Assembly (NCBI RefSeq): GCF_900112585.1
Contig: NZ_FOLY01000006.1
Coordinates: forward strand, 62,001 to 126,000
Reading direction: 5' to 3'
Origin: Kushneria avicenniae
GTDB lineage: Bacteria; Pseudomonadota; Gammaproteobacteria; Pseudomonadales; Halomonadaceae
DNA length: 64,000 nt
Shown here: in pieces, positions 18,254 through 28,258 of the stretch
Layout of the letters: every line of letters begins with the position of its first letter
How positions within the stretch are numbered: the stretch's first letter is position 1
Notes under the pieces: generated by a model
The model's input: the letters and a program-made list of their open reading frames with translations, nothing else
Databases searched by the model: none
Told to the model about the DNA's origin: nothing
Made by a program: the position numbers and the translations under genes

Positions 18254-19428
18254 GCGGGCACCTCGGACGCCGTACTGCGAGCGCGCTTGCGTGTGGCCCG
18301 TCGTCGTCCCCTGTTTTCGCCGTCCACACGCAGCAGCAGTCCCACCATGGCACCGCTGATCATCAGACTCGACCCGCCATAGCTCAGAAGCGGCAGCGTC
18401 AATCCCTTGGTCGGCAGCAGACCGGCGTTGACCGCCACATTGATAAAGGATTGCGAGGCGAAAATGATACCGATGCCATAGCAGACATAAGCTGCGAAAA
18501 GATGGCCGCTCTCCTCGGCGTTGCGTCCGATGCGAAAGCAGCGATACACCAGAATGGCAAAAAGTCCGACTGCCCCGACGGCGCCCAGCATGCCGAGCTC
18601 TTCGGCCAGCACCGAAAAGACGAAGTCGGTATGCGCCTCGGGCAGATAAAAGAGTTTCTGCACACTGTTGCCCAGTCCCAGACCGCTCCAGCCGCCTCGA
18701 CCGAAAGCGATCAATGCCTGAGTAAGCTGATAGCCCGAACCGTACTGGTTAGCCCAAGGGTCAAGAAAGCTGGCAATACGGGCCAGACGATAGGGTTCCG
18801 ATATCGCCACGAAGGCGCCAAGTGTCACCACACCACCGGTCAGCAGCACAAAGCGCCAGAGCGATGCCCCGGCCAGTAGCAGTACGCCCATGGTGGCGGC
18901 CAGCATCACGACCGCAGCACCGTAGTCCGGCTCCAGAATCAGCAGGATGCCCAGCGAAAAGGTCAGCATCAAGGGCGCCATGAAGCCCCACCAGCTGCGG
19001 CGCAGGCGCGTCAGATGCCGCTCGGTATAGCCGGCGACATAAATGATCAGGCAGAACTTGGCGACCTCGGAGGCCTGCAGGTTGATGGGACCAAGGTGAA
19101 TCCAGCGGCGGCTGCCGTTGACCTCTCTTCCCACGATCAACACGGCGGCCAGCAAAATGGCTGCCACCAGCAACAGGGTGGGCCCATTGGCCCGCCACCA
19201 CACCGAGGGAATACGCATCACGAAAAGCGCAATACTTATGGACGCCAGCACAAAAATGCCGTGACGAATGCTGTAGTACCAAGGATTACCGGTCTGACTG
19301 CTGGCGATCTCCGTGGATGCGGACGTCACCATGATCCAGCCGATGACCATCAGGGTAATGGCCGAGAGCACCAGCCAGCCATCGATGGCATGGCGCTCGG
19401 TGGAAAAACGTTCTGCCAGAGGTTTCAT
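18250..19428 (-). CDS. ftsW: Septal peptidoglycan glycosyltransferase FtsW
   Basis: SEDS-family polymerase that works with PBP3 (FtsI) to build septal peptidoglycan. About ten hydrophobic segments span the 392 residues. Family stretches include SRRWIHLGPINLQASEVAK, ILLILEPDYGAAVVML and PLLSYGGSSLMI. The start MKPLAERF gives the usual ATGA overlap with murD; an in-frame upstream ATG at 19455 would overlap murD by 31 bases and is less likely. The C-terminus is an arginine-rich cytoplasmic tail. Confidence 0.97.
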   Translation of the reverse strand: MKPLAERFSTERHAIDGWLVLSAITLMVIGWIMVTSASTEIASSQTGNPWYYSIRHGIFVLASISIALFVMRIPSVWWRANGPTLLLVAAILLAAVLIVGREVNGSRRWIHLGPINLQASEVAKFCLIIYVAGYTERHLTRLRRSWWGFMAPLMLTFSLGILLILEPDYGAAVVMLAATMGVLLLAGASLWRFVLLTGGVVTLGAFVAISEPYRLARIASFLDPWANQYGSGYQLTQALIAFGRGGWSGLGLGNSVQKLFYLPEAHTDFVFSVLAEELGMLGAVGAVGLFAILVYRCFRIGRNAEESGHLFAAYVCYGIGIIFASQSFINVAVNAGLLPTKGLTLPLLSYGGSSLMISGAMVGLLLRVDGENRGRRRATRKRARSTASEVPA

Positions 19429-20786
19429 GAATGAGACTGCCACTGTTTGAGCCACGCGCAGAAGGCTTCACCGCGCGCTTCAAAGTTATCGAACTGATCG
19501 AGACTGGCGCAGGCCGGAGACAGCAGTACAGCATCGCCCGGCAGTGCCACGCCCATCGCATGTTGCATGGCCTGTTCAAGCGTGTCCACGACCACCACCG
19601 TGACGGCATCACCCAGTGCGCGTGCCAGCAGCTCGCGATCGCGGCCGTAAACCACCACGGTACGCGCATGACGGGCCAGCGGATCGGCCAGCGGCGTAAA
19701 GTCGGCCCCCTTCCCCACACCGCCCGCCAAAAGGATCAGTCGTCCGGTCAGCGTGACGCCGATGCCCTCGATGGCGGCAAGCGTTGCCCCCACGTTGGTC
19801 CCTTTGGAGTCGTTGATCCAGGTCACGCCATTAATATCGGCGACCCGCTGCGCTCGATGCGCCAGTCCCGTAAAGCGCGCCACCGTGCTGATCATGGCAT
19901 CAAACGGCCAGCCTGCCTCATGCCCCACCGCCAGTGCGGCCAGAACGTTCAAAAGATTGTGCTGTCCCGGCATCAGAACATCGCGCGCGGCCATGACCGC
20001 TTGTTCGCCATTGACGAGCCAGAGCACGTCATCTCGCTCGGCAAGGCCCCAGGCCTGATCGCCATCCGGATAGTCGCTGCCAAAGGAGACCAGGCGCGGC
20101 CTATGCGCCATATTTTGCGGCATTGTGGCAGGATCATCGCGATTAATGACGGCAACGCCGGCACCGTTGAAAATCTGCTGCTTGGCACGGGCATATCCGG
20201 CCATGCCATCATGCCGGTCCAGATGGTCACTGCTGAGGTTAAGATAGACAGCAATGTCGCCACCCAGCTGCGGCGTCGTTTCCAGCTGAAAGGAAGAGAG
20301 CTCAAGCACAAAGCATTCGGCCGTCGGATGTTGTGACAGAAGCGTCAGTGCCGGTGTTCCGAGATTGCCTCCCACGGCCACATCGATGTCACAGGCCCGG
20401 GCCATGTCCCCTACCAGGGTGGTCACCGTTGACTTGGCATTGGAGCCGGTAATGGCGATCAGCATGGGACGCTGCGGCAACTCACCGAGCGCCTCGACAA
20501 ACAGCGCCGTTTCGCCCACCACCTCGATACCGGCCAACCCTGGCGTTCGAATGTCCACGCCGGGGCTGACAATGACCCGTCCGGCGGACTGGAGATCGAG
20601 CGCCTGCAGATCGCCGCAGTGCACCTCAACGCCCGGAAAGCGACGCCTGAACTCGTCAAGACCGGCCGGCTGTGCGCGAGTATCGGCCATGATGAAGGCC
20701 TCGCCCCGGCGCGTCAGATGCTCGGCGATCGCCAGGCCGGAACGACCCAGCCCGACAACCACGCTATGGTGTGACCCGATCAACAT
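19425..20786 (-). CDS. murD: UDP-N-acetylmuramoylalanine-D-glutamate ligase MurD
   Basis: Adds D-glutamate to UDP-MurNAc-L-Ala. The 453 residues include an N-terminal Rossmann fold (VVVGLGRSGLAIAEHL), the P-loop ITGSNAKSTVTTL at about 112-124 (the alanine variant is common in pseudomonads), the LELSSFQLE motif near 165, LNLSSDHLDRHDGM near 180, and NDSKGTNVGATLAAIEG near 300. It lies 16 bases downstream of mraY and overlaps ftsW by 4 bases. Confidence 0.98.
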   Translation of the reverse strand: MLIGSHHSVVVGLGRSGLAIAEHLTRRGEAFIMADTRAQPAGLDEFRRRFPGVEVHCGDLQALDLQSAGRVIVSPGVDIRTPGLAGIEVVGETALFVEALGELPQRPMLIAITGSNAKSTVTTLVGDMARACDIDVAVGGNLGTPALTLLSQHPTAECFVLELSSFQLETTPQLGGDIAVYLNLSSDHLDRHDGMAGYARAKQQIFNGAGVAVINRDDPATMPQNMAHRPRLVSFGSDYPDGDQAWGLAERDDVLWLVNGEQAVMAARDVLMPGQHNLLNVLAALAVGHEAGWPFDAMISTVARFTGLAHRAQRVADINGVTWINDSKGTNVGATLAAIEGIGVTLTGRLILLAGGVGKGADFTPLADPLARHARTVVVYGRDRELLARALGDAVTVVVVDTLEQAMQHAMGVALPGDAVLLSPACASLDQFDNFEARGEAFCAWLKQWQSHS

Positions 20787-20802
20787 GTCAGTCGCCGCCC
20801 TG

Positions 20803-21885
20803 TCAGCGAATTTTCAGAGTGGCCAGGCCCAGCAGAACCAGCACCACGGTAATGATCCAGAAACGGATAATGACGCGCGGTTCGGGCCACCCCTTCAACT
20901 CGAAGTGGTGATGCAGCGGCGCCATGCGAAAGATGCGTCGACCGGTCAGCTTGAACGAAGCCACCTGAAGAATGACCGAGACCGTCTCCATGACAAAAAC
21001 GCCGCCCATGATGAACAGCACGATCTCCTGACGAACGGCCACGGCCACCATACCCAGTGCCGCCCCGAGCGCCAGCGCTCCAACATCGCCCATGAAGACC
21101 TGAGCGGGATAGGTGTTGAACCAGAGAAATCCCAGACCCGCGCCGATGATGGTGCCGCAGAACACCGCCATTTCACCGGCACCCGGTACCGAGGGAATAT
21201 GCAGATATTCGGCAAACATGGCATTACCGCTGGCATAGGCAAATACGCCGAGCCCCATCGCTACCAGTACGGTCGGCATGATCGCCAGCCCATCCAGACC
21301 GTCGGTCAGATTGACGGCGTTGGAGCTGCCCACGATGACCAGATAGGTCAGCAGGATAAAAAACGGACCGAGCTGAATCACGATGCTTTTGAAAAACGGC
21401 ACGATCAGGCTGGTCTCGACCGGCGAAGCCGAGGTGACATACAGCGCCACGGCCACGGTCAGGCCGATCACCGACTGCCACAGATACTTCCATCTGGCCG
21501 GCAGCCCGCGTGGATTTTTTTCGACCACCTTGCGATAGTCATCGACCCAGCCAATGGCGCCGAATCCCAGCGTCACCAGCAGCACCAGCCAGACATAATG
21601 GTTGCCAAGATCGGCCCATAGCAGCGTGGAGATCGCAATCGACAGAAGGATCATGACGCCGCCCATGGTGGGCGTGCCCGCCTTGGACAGGTGTGACTGC
21701 GGGCCATCATCGCGAATGGCCTGGCCGATCTGACCGGCCACCAGCCGGCGAATGACCCAAGGTCCGATGATCAGTGAGATCAAAAGTGCTGTCAGTGTGG
21801 CCAGAATCATGCGCAGGGTCAGATACCCGAATACGCTGAAGCTGGTTTGAATGGAGGAAAGCAGTTCGGCAAGAAAGAGCAACAT
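20803..21885 (-). CDS. mraY: Phospho-MurNAc-pentapeptide transferase MraY
   Basis: Integral membrane enzyme that moves phospho-MurNAc-pentapeptide onto undecaprenyl phosphate, giving lipid I. The 360 residues have about ten membrane segments and the catalytic motifs [13 protein letters not shown] near 68, DDYRKV near 115, [13 protein letters not shown] near 187-199 and [10 protein letters not shown] near 265. The histidine-rich loop [14 protein letters not shown] is at about 323-336. Its start overlaps the murF stop by one base. Confidence 0.98.
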   Translation of the reverse strand: MLLFLAELLSSIQTSFSVFGYLTLRMILATLTALLISLIIGPWVIRRLVAGQIGQAIRDDGPQSHLSKAGTPTMGGVMILLSIAISTLLWADLGNHYVWLVLLVTLGFGAIGWVDDYRKVVEKNPRGLPARWKYLWQSVIGLTVAVALYVTSASPVETSLIVPFFKSIVIQLGPFFILLTYLVIVGSSNAVNLTDGLDGLAIMPTVLVAMGLGVFAYASGNAMFAEYLHIPSVPGAGEMAVFCGTIIGAGLGFLWFNTYPAQVFMGDVGALALGAALGMVAVAVRQEIVLFIMGGVFVMETVSVILQVASFKLTGRRIFRMAPLHHHFELKGWPEPRVIIRFWIITVVLVLLGLATLKIR

Positions 21886-23270
21886 TATGAGTCATCACCT
21901 GAAGATTCTGATCGAAGAGCGTTGACCAGACGGTCCATCCCGGCGCTGAGGGATCCCTTGATCAATACGCTGGCATCCGATGGCAGGGCGTGTCGGGCAA
22001 AATCGATCATTGCGTTCCAGTCCTCGAAATGGCGTCCGCGCGCGCCTGCAGCCGTTGAGATGGCTCTGGCAGGCTCGCCGATGGTAATCACCCGATCAAT
22101 ATCGAGATCGTGCGCATACTGACCCAGCGCCTCATGTGCACGTGCGCTGTAATCACCCAGTTCCCCCATGGCCCCCAGAAAGCACCAGCGCGGCCCCGGG
22201 CGCTGCACCAGCGTATCCAGAGAGGCCCGCATGGCACCGGGGTTGGCGTTGTAGCTGTCATCGATCAGCGTGGTATTGCGAATGCCCTCGACCATCACCA
22301 TCCGGCGGGCCACGCCCTCGGCACCATTCAGACCAGCCAGGATGTGAACCGGCTCACAGCCCATGGCGTGCGCCACGGCCGCTGCCCCCAGGGCATTCAT
22401 GACGTTATGACGCCCCATCAATGGCAGAGCAACCTGACCCAGCGCAGCGCCATCGATGGTAAGCGTAAAGTGGTAAAAACCCTCATCGCTGACCATATCG
22501 AGCGCCTGCACGCGCGCCGGTACGTCGACGCCGAAATCGAGTATCTCGTGTCTTGAAGCCAGTGATGACCAGACCGGGTAAAACCGATCGTTGCGGTTGA
22601 GCACCGCCACACCCTCGGGTGACAACCCCGTCAGAAGCTCTGCCTTGGCCTGAGCAATATGCCCGGCGCTGCCGAACTCGCCGATGTGGGCGTCAGTCAC
22701 GTTATTGATCAGTACCACATCCGGACAGGCCAGTGACGCCGTCCAGGCGATTTCGCCGGTGTGATTGGCCCCGGCCTCGATCACGGCCTGACGACAGCGA
22801 TCATCAAGCTGCAAAAGCGTCAGCGGCACACCGATGTCGTTGTTGAGATTGCCACGGGTAGCATGTGTTGGCGCACTGCGCGACAGGATCGCCTCGCACA
22901 GGGCACGCACAGTGGTTTTTCCGCTGTTGCCCGTAATGGCCGCCAGACGCCCCTTCCAGCCAAGACGGTGATGACGCGCCAGCAGTCCGAGTGCCAGGCG
23001 TGTATCCGCCACGATCAGCTGTGCGATATCGGCCTCGGCCGGGGTATCAACGATGGCGGCAATAGCGCCTCTCTCATGGGCTATCTCGAGAAAGTCATGA
23101 CCATTAAAGCGCTCGCCTCGAAGCGCCAGAAACACATCTCCCGCCTGCAGGCTGCGCGTATCGGTGACGATCCGACAAGAAGGGGCACGCCTGAACGCAC
23201 CCTGCCCATCGACGATGGCATCGTCGGTCAGACGCAGTGCCTTGATGATCTGCTCCGGCGTATTACTCAT
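21885..23270 (-). CDS. murF: UDP-MurNAc-tripeptide-D-alanyl-D-alanine ligase MurF
   Basis: Attaches D-Ala-D-Ala to complete the UDP-MurNAc-pentapeptide. The 461 residues start [14 protein letters not shown]; the frame is open to 23504 but runs through murE, so the internal ATG, 8 bases inside murE, is used. [22 protein letters not shown] is near 37-58, the P-loop [13 protein letters not shown] at about 112-124, [11 protein letters not shown] near 158, and [16 protein letters not shown] near 320. The D-Ala-D-Ala ligase (ddl) that supplies its substrate is not in this cluster. Confidence 0.98.
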   Translation of the reverse strand: MSNTPEQIIKALRLTDDAIVDGQGAFRRAPSCRIVTDTRSLQAGDVFLALRGERFNGHDFLEIAHERGAIAAIVDTPAEADIAQLIVADTRLALGLLARHHRLGWKGRLAAITGNSGKTTVRALCEAILSRSAPTHATRGNLNNDIGVPLTLLQLDDRCRQAVIEAGANHTGEIAWTASLACPDVVLINNVTDAHIGEFGSAGHIAQAKAELLTGLSPEGVAVLNRNDRFYPVWSSLASRHEILDFGVDVPARVQALDMVSDEGFYHFTLTIDGAALGQVALPLMGRHNVMNALGAAAVAHAMGCEPVHILAGLNGAEGVARRMVMVEGIRNTTLIDDSYNANPGAMRASLDTLVQRPGPRWCFLGAMGELGDYSARAHEALGQYAHDLDIDRVITIGEPARAISTAAGARGRHFEDWNAMIDFARHALPSDASVLIKGSLSAGMDRLVNALRSESSGDDS

Positions 23271-24735
23271 GCCAGTGTGCCTCCAGTGCCAGAGACGCCA
23301 CATCCGTGTCGCTGAACGGATGACGCACGCCTTGAATCTCCTGGTAGTCTTCATGCCCCTTGCCAGCCAGCAGGATAACGTCGTCTGCACCCGCACTGGC
23401 CACGACATCGGCAATGGCGCGCGCACGTCCGGCCACTTCTCGAACGTGCGCCCCTTCAGGCATCTCGGACATGACCATGCGCCGAATTTCTTCCGGCGGC
23501 TCACTGCGGGGGTTGTCGTCTGTCACCAAGACTTCATCCGCCAACAGTGCCGCCACACCGCCCATCAGGGGACGCTTGCCGGTATCCCGGTCCCCACCAC
23601 AGCCCAGTACACACCAGAGCCGGCCCGGCACATGCTCACGCAGGGCCAACAGCGCGTTGCGAAGCGCATCAGGGGTATGGGCATAATCCACCACCACCGC
23701 GGGCGCACCGGAACGTGCCAGCAGCTGCATCCGACCAGGCACGGGCGCGAGTTGTTCAGCAGCCTTGATCAGCGTCTCCAGTGGGCTACCAAGCCCGTAA
23801 AGGGTCGCGATAGCCAGCAGGACATTGTCCAGATTGAAACGCCCCATCAGCGAAAGCCGCAGCATCCGCTCGCCCTCCGGCGTCACAATGGTAGCCTCAA
23901 GCCCGGTACGTTTCGCCCGCCAGCGACGCACCTGAAAGTCGTGGCTGTCCTCGCTGCCCACTTTCAGAACCCGGACATTACCGTGTGCTCCTGCCAGCAT
24001 CAGGCGGGCCAGCGCGTCGTCGGCGTTGACCACGGCAAGCTCGAGCTCGGGACGCTGAAAGAGACGGGCCTTGGCAGCGGCGTAGGCCGCCATGCCAGGA
24101 TGATAGTCCAGGTGGTCGCGGCTCAGATTGGTGAAGACTGCCGCCCTGATTCGACAACCGCTCAAACGGTGCTGATCCAGCGCGTGCGAGGACGCCTCGA
24201 GCGCCACACGCTCGGCACCCGACAGGGCCAGCTCACGCAGGCGCTGCTGCAATGAAATGGCATCCGGTGTGGTCAGTCCGGCGTGATCGAGCCTGCCGGG
24301 GCGACCGCTGCCCAGCGTCCCGATCATGCCGGCCGGGGTTGCCAGTGCCTCACTGAGCGAGGCGATATAATGCGTTACCGAACTCTTGCCGTTGGTGCCG
24401 GTCACGGCGATCTGCTCAAGCGAATCCGGCACGCCCATGACCAGCGCTGCCAGCTTGCCGAGTCGTTCTGACAGATGCTCCAGCACCAGAAGATCGTCTG
24501 CGCTTTCCTGCCAGGGAGCGGCCACCAACGACAGCGCAGCCCCCCGGTCACGCGCCTGATCGATATACCGACGACCGTCGACGCTTGTGCCGGGCAGCGC
24601 GACAAAGACATCGCCGGGTTGAACATGGCGTGAATCCAGCACCAGTCTCGCGCTGACCGGCAGATGCACAGCGCCGGCGTCGGGCCACAGCCGTGCAATG
24701 GCCTCGGCCACGGTACAAATCGGCAAATCAGGCAC
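23263..24735 (-). CDS. murE: UDP-MurNAc-L-Ala-D-Glu:meso-diaminopimelate ligase MurE
   Basis: Adds the third stem residue. The ATP loop VTGTNGKSSVTHY is at about 111-123, followed by LEASSHALDQHRL and TNLSRDHLDYHPGM. The DNPR sequence in TDDNPRSEPPEEI near 408 is the signature for meso-diaminopimelate rather than lysine, as expected for a Gram-negative. Start is the GTG at 24735 (VPDLPICTVAEAI), with AAGGAG eight bases upstream and an 8-base overlap with ftsI; the frame continues upstream to 24861 only inside ftsI. Length 490. Confidence 0.96.
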   Translation of the reverse strand: MPDLPICTVAEAIARLWPDAGAVHLPVSARLVLDSRHVQPGDVFVALPGTSVDGRRYIDQARDRGAALSLVAAPWQESADDLLVLEHLSERLGKLAALVMGVPDSLEQIAVTGTNGKSSVTHYIASLSEALATPAGMIGTLGSGRPGRLDHAGLTTPDAISLQQRLRELALSGAERVALEASSHALDQHRLSGCRIRAAVFTNLSRDHLDYHPGMAAYAAAKARLFQRPELELAVVNADDALARLMLAGAHGNVRVLKVGSEDSHDFQVRRWRAKRTGLEATIVTPEGERMLRLSLMGRFNLDNVLLAIATLYGLGSPLETLIKAAEQLAPVPGRMQLLARSGAPAVVVDYAHTPDALRNALLALREHVPGRLWCVLGCGGDRDTGKRPLMGGVAALLADEVLVTDDNPRSEPPEEIRRMVMSEMPEGAHVREVAGRARAIADVVASAGADDVILLAGKGHEDYQEIQGVRHPFSDTDVASLALEAHWHE

Positions 24736-26473
24736 CTGGCGACTCCTTGCTCTGATCGTCGGGAGGAACATCCAGCAGGCGCAGCGCGTTGCCGGCCACT
24801 CTGGAGAAGATGGGCGCTGCGACCAGACCGCCGTAATACTCCTTGCCCTTCGGGTTATCAATCGAGATGACCGTCACAATGCGCGGATTGCTCGCCGGCG
24901 CAATGCCCACGAAATTGGAGCGATAGGCTTCCTTCTGATAGCCGGTGTTGCCGATCTTGCGTACCGTACCGGTCTTGCCGGCCACCCGATAGCCGTCCAG
25001 CGCGGCCCGCGTGCCACCACCGCCCGGCTCGACAACGGTCTCCATCATCTTGATCAGCTCGTGAGAGGTCTTTGATGACATGACGCGATGACCTTCGGGC
25101 GGTTTGTTGAGCTTGAGCAGCGAGGGCGGCAGCTGCTTGCCGTCATTGGTAATGGCCGTGTAGGCGCTGGCCAGCTGTACCGCATTGACCGACAGGCCGT
25201 AGCCGTAGGAAAGCGTGGCCCGCTTGGCCCTGGACCAGCTGAACGGCGAAGGCAGACTGCCGGTGGCTTCGCCCGGAAAACCAAGCCCGGTAGGGTGACC
25301 CAGCTTCATCGAGTCATAGACGTTCCAGATCGCATCATCCGGCAGCGACAGCGCCATGTGAGTCATGCCGATATTGGAGGAGTGGGTAATCACGCCGGTC
25401 ATGTCCAGCTTGCCGAAATTGCGGGTGTCCTTGATGGTGTATCCATCCACCATCATCCAGCCGGGGCTGGTATCCATGGGCGTATCCGGAGTGAACTTGC
25501 CCGACTCGAGCCCCGCACTCATGGCCAGCGGCTTCATGACCGAACCGGGCTCGAAGGCATCGGTGAGCGAGCGGTTGCGCAATCCCGCCGGATCCACGCT
25601 GGTACGATTGTTGGGGTTATAGGATGGCAGGCTGACCATGGCCAGCACTTCACCCGTGTGGGCATCCATCATCACCAGCGTGCCGCTGTCGGCATTATGC
25701 TCGTTAACGGCAGCCTTGAGTTCGCGATAGGCCAGATACTGCAGGCGCAGATTGACCGAGAGGGTCACGTCTCCGCCCGGATGAGCCTCGCGGATCATGT
25801 GCAGATCGCGTACCAGCTGCCCCTTGCGGTCCTGCAGCACCCGGCGCTGCCCCGGACGACCGGACAGATAGCGATCAAAGGCAAGCTCAAGCCCTTCCTG
25901 ACCGTGATCGTCGATATTGGTCATGCCCACCAGCTGCGAGGTGACCTCACCGGCCGGATAATAGCGCTTGTATTCATGTCGCCCGTGTACACCGGGGATA
26001 TCAAGCGCCAGTACCTTCGCCGCCGGCTCGGGCGTCACGCGACGCTTGAGATACATGAACTCCTTGTCACGATAGCTCTTGACTCGTGTCATGAAATCAG
26101 CCGGACGCTCATCCAGCGCTTTTGCCAGGCGAGTCAGCTGTACCGGATCCTCGGGGAGATCCTGCGGATTGGCCCATAGCGTCACAACCGGCGTGGAAAC
26201 TGCCAGCGGCTCGCCATCGCGGTCGGTAATCATGCCGCGGTGGGCATCAATGCTCTGCACCCGGATGGTTCTGGAGTCTCCCTGCCCCTGAAGGAACTGA
26301 TGATCAAATACCTGCAGGTAAACGATTCGCCCTACCAGCACCGCCATGGCCATGAAGATAATGGCCAGTACAAACCGATAGCGCCAGATCGGCATCGACG
26401 CGACATGACTGGCCGCCGTCTCGTTGCCGTACATGCGTGCATTGCGCCCGACTCGACGTGGTTGTTCGCTCAT
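24728..26473 (-). CDS. ftsI: Septum-specific transpeptidase FtsI (PBP3)
   Basis: Class B penicillin-binding protein that cross-links septal peptidoglycan together with FtsW. A cytoplasmic N-terminus is followed by one membrane anchor (about 31-54), a dimerisation/pedestal domain, and the transpeptidase domain. The three active-site motifs are SVMK (Ser near 311), SSN (near 370) and KTGT (near 500). Length 581 is typical. Its start overlaps ftsL by 4 bases and its end overlaps murE by 8. Confidence 0.98.
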   Translation of the reverse strand: MSEQPRRVGRNARMYGNETAASHVASMPIWRYRFVLAIIFMAMAVLVGRIVYLQVFDHQFLQGQGDSRTIRVQSIDAHRGMITDRDGEPLAVSTPVVTLWANPQDLPEDPVQLTRLAKALDERPADFMTRVKSYRDKEFMYLKRRVTPEPAAKVLALDIPGVHGRHEYKRYYPAGEVTSQLVGMTNIDDHGQEGLELAFDRYLSGRPGQRRVLQDRKGQLVRDLHMIREAHPGGDVTLSVNLRLQYLAYRELKAAVNEHNADSGTLVMMDAHTGEVLAMVSLPSYNPNNRTSVDPAGLRNRSLTDAFEPGSVMKPLAMSAGLESGKFTPDTPMDTSPGWMMVDGYTIKDTRNFGKLDMTGVITHSSNIGMTHMALSLPDDAIWNVYDSMKLGHPTGLGFPGEATGSLPSPFSWSRAKRATLSYGYGLSVNAVQLASAYTAITNDGKQLPPSLLKLNKPPEGHRVMSSKTSHELIKMMETVVEPGGGGTRAALDGYRVAGKTGTVRKIGNTGYQKEAYRSNFVGIAPASNPRIVTVISIDNPKGKEYYGGLVAAPIFSRVAGNALRLLDVPPDDQSKESPGA

Positions 26474-26802
26474 GGCCGCATGACTCTGGTGTGGTGAACG
26501 TCCGGCACATGCATCTCGAGGCGATCACGGGCCAGATTTTCAATACGTGAGGGGGTGGACCAGGTGCTCTCTTCCAGCAGCAGACGGCTCCACACCGTCT
26601 GAAGCTGATCGTGCTGGCGCTCCATGGTCTGCAGCCGCGCATACTGGGAGCGCGTGTGATAGGCCGTGCTGATAACGCCCAGCGCCGAAAGAATCATCAG
26701 GACCAGAAGCACCACAATGACGCCATGCATGAATCCCAGACGAAGGCGAAAGGGCCACTGCCAGTGTCCGCGCGACGATGATCCCGAGGTGCGCTCAACC
26801 AT
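26470..26802 (-). CDS. ftsL: Cell division protein FtsL
   Basis: Small bitopic divisome protein that forms a coiled coil with FtsB and activates FtsWI. The 110 residues show a basic cytoplasmic N-terminus, a membrane segment (about 25-45, GVIVVLLVLMILSALGVIS), and a periplasmic helix with heptad character (YARLQTMERQHDQLQTVWSRLLLE). The conserved ENLARDRLEMHVP follows. It lies 5 bases after rsmH, the standard dcw position. Confidence 0.95.
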   Translation of the reverse strand: MVERTSGSSSRGHWQWPFRLRLGFMHGVIVVLLVLMILSALGVISTAYHTRSQYARLQTMERQHDQLQTVWSRLLLEESTWSTPSRIENLARDRLEMHVPDVHHTRVMRP

Positions 26803-26807
26803 GGTGC

Positions 26808-27767
26808 CTAGCTCTCCTGACCCAGCTTTCTTGCCACGCGCATGACCGCGCTGCGGGCGCGAACATTGAGACCGGTTTCCTGCTCACCGGGGCGGATCGC
26901 CTTGCCAATGGGCGCCATGTCGCGGCGAATCTGATCCTCCCGCAGCGGCATATTGCGCGGCAGATGCTGATCGCCGCGAGATTTGTCGCGAATGAAGCGC
27001 TTGACCAGACGATCCTCCAGAGAATGGAAGCTGATCACCACCAGACGACCGTCCGGCGCCAGCGCCTCGAGTGCGGCATCAAGGGCCCGCTCGAGCTGAC
27101 CCAGCTCGTCGTTCAGATGGATGCGGATGGCCTGGAAGGCACGAGTTGCGGGATGGCGCCCCTTCTCCCACGCCGGATGGGCCGTTTTTAAAATCTCGGC
27201 CAGCTCCACGGTCCGCGTGATGGGGTTTTCCTTTCGCCGTTCGACCACGGCGCGCGCCAGACGTTTGGCAAAGCGCTCCTCGCCCAGACGCTTGAAAACG
27301 TCGGCGATCTCACGCTCCGGCGTTTCGGCGACCCACTGGGCCGCGCTGATACCGGCATCAGGGTCCATGCGCATGTCCAGCGGGCCATCACGCATGAAGC
27401 TGAAGCCACGATCGGCATCATCCAGCTGAGGAGAAGAAACACCGACATCCAGCAAAATGCCGGAGAGCCTGCCATGGACACCCTGCTGATGAGCCACTTC
27501 ACCCAGGTCAGCGAAGGTGGCACGGGTCATGCAAAAGCGCGGATCGTTGATAATGGAGGCAGCAGCCAGCGCATCGGGGTCACGATCGATGGCAAAAAGG
27601 CGGCCCCGGTCGTCCAGGCGGTCAAGAATGGCGCGGGAGTGCCCGCCACGTCCGAAGGTACCATCGAGATAGAGGCCATCCGGTCGCTGAACGAGGGCAT
27701 CGACGGCACCCTCAAGCAGGACGCTTTCATGCTTGTGGTCTTGCCGGATACCTGGGGTCTGATTCAT
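26808..27767 (-). CDS. rsmH: 16S rRNA m4C1402 N4-methyltransferase RsmH (MraW)
   Basis: Methylates N4 of C1402 in the ribosomal P site using S-adenosylmethionine; its O2 partner RsmI is encoded just beyond rnpB. The 319 residues start with HESVLLEGAVDALV, with the AdoMet loop LDGTFGRGGHSRAIL near 35-49, LLDVGVSSPQLDDADRGFSF near 107-126 and VVISFHSLEDRLVKRF near 245. It is the first gene of the dcw cluster here: only 33 bases separate it from the rnpB 3' end, so mraZ is absent. Confidence 0.98.
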   Translation of the reverse strand: MNQTPGIRQDHKHESVLLEGAVDALVQRPDGLYLDGTFGRGGHSRAILDRLDDRGRLFAIDRDPDALAAASIINDPRFCMTRATFADLGEVAHQQGVHGRLSGILLDVGVSSPQLDDADRGFSFMRDGPLDMRMDPDAGISAAQWVAETPEREIADVFKRLGEERFAKRLARAVVERRKENPITRTVELAEILKTAHPAWEKGRHPATRAFQAIRIHLNDELGQLERALDAALEALAPDGRLVVISFHSLEDRLVKRFIRDKSRGDQHLPRNMPLREDQIRRDMAPIGKAIRPGEQETGLNVRARSAVMRVARKLGQES

Positions 27768-27800
27768 GAAGGCTCAAGGAATGTTTCAAGGAAAAACAGG

Positions 27801-28167
<367 letters not shown>

Positions 28168-28174
28168 GCGCGCA

Positions 28175-28203
28175 AGAATATCAGTGCCGAACCCCGCCTC
28201 CAA
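28175..28203 (-). promoter_or_regulatory. Sigma-70 promoter of rnpB
   Basis: On the minus strand TTGGAG (28203-28198), a 17-base spacer and TATTCT (28180-28175) end about 7 bases before the expected 5' end of RNase P RNA. Position and spacing both fit. Confidence 0.7.
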
Positions 28204-28258
28204 GCGCGTTAACCATTTTTATCGTCCTGACCGGCGATCCGTGACGCCCTGACAACAA

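Noticed and set aside
20365-21621. A 418-codon plus-strand frame over murD and mraY.
   Set aside because: It spans the junction of two well-supported minus-strand genes and has no recognisable protein features.
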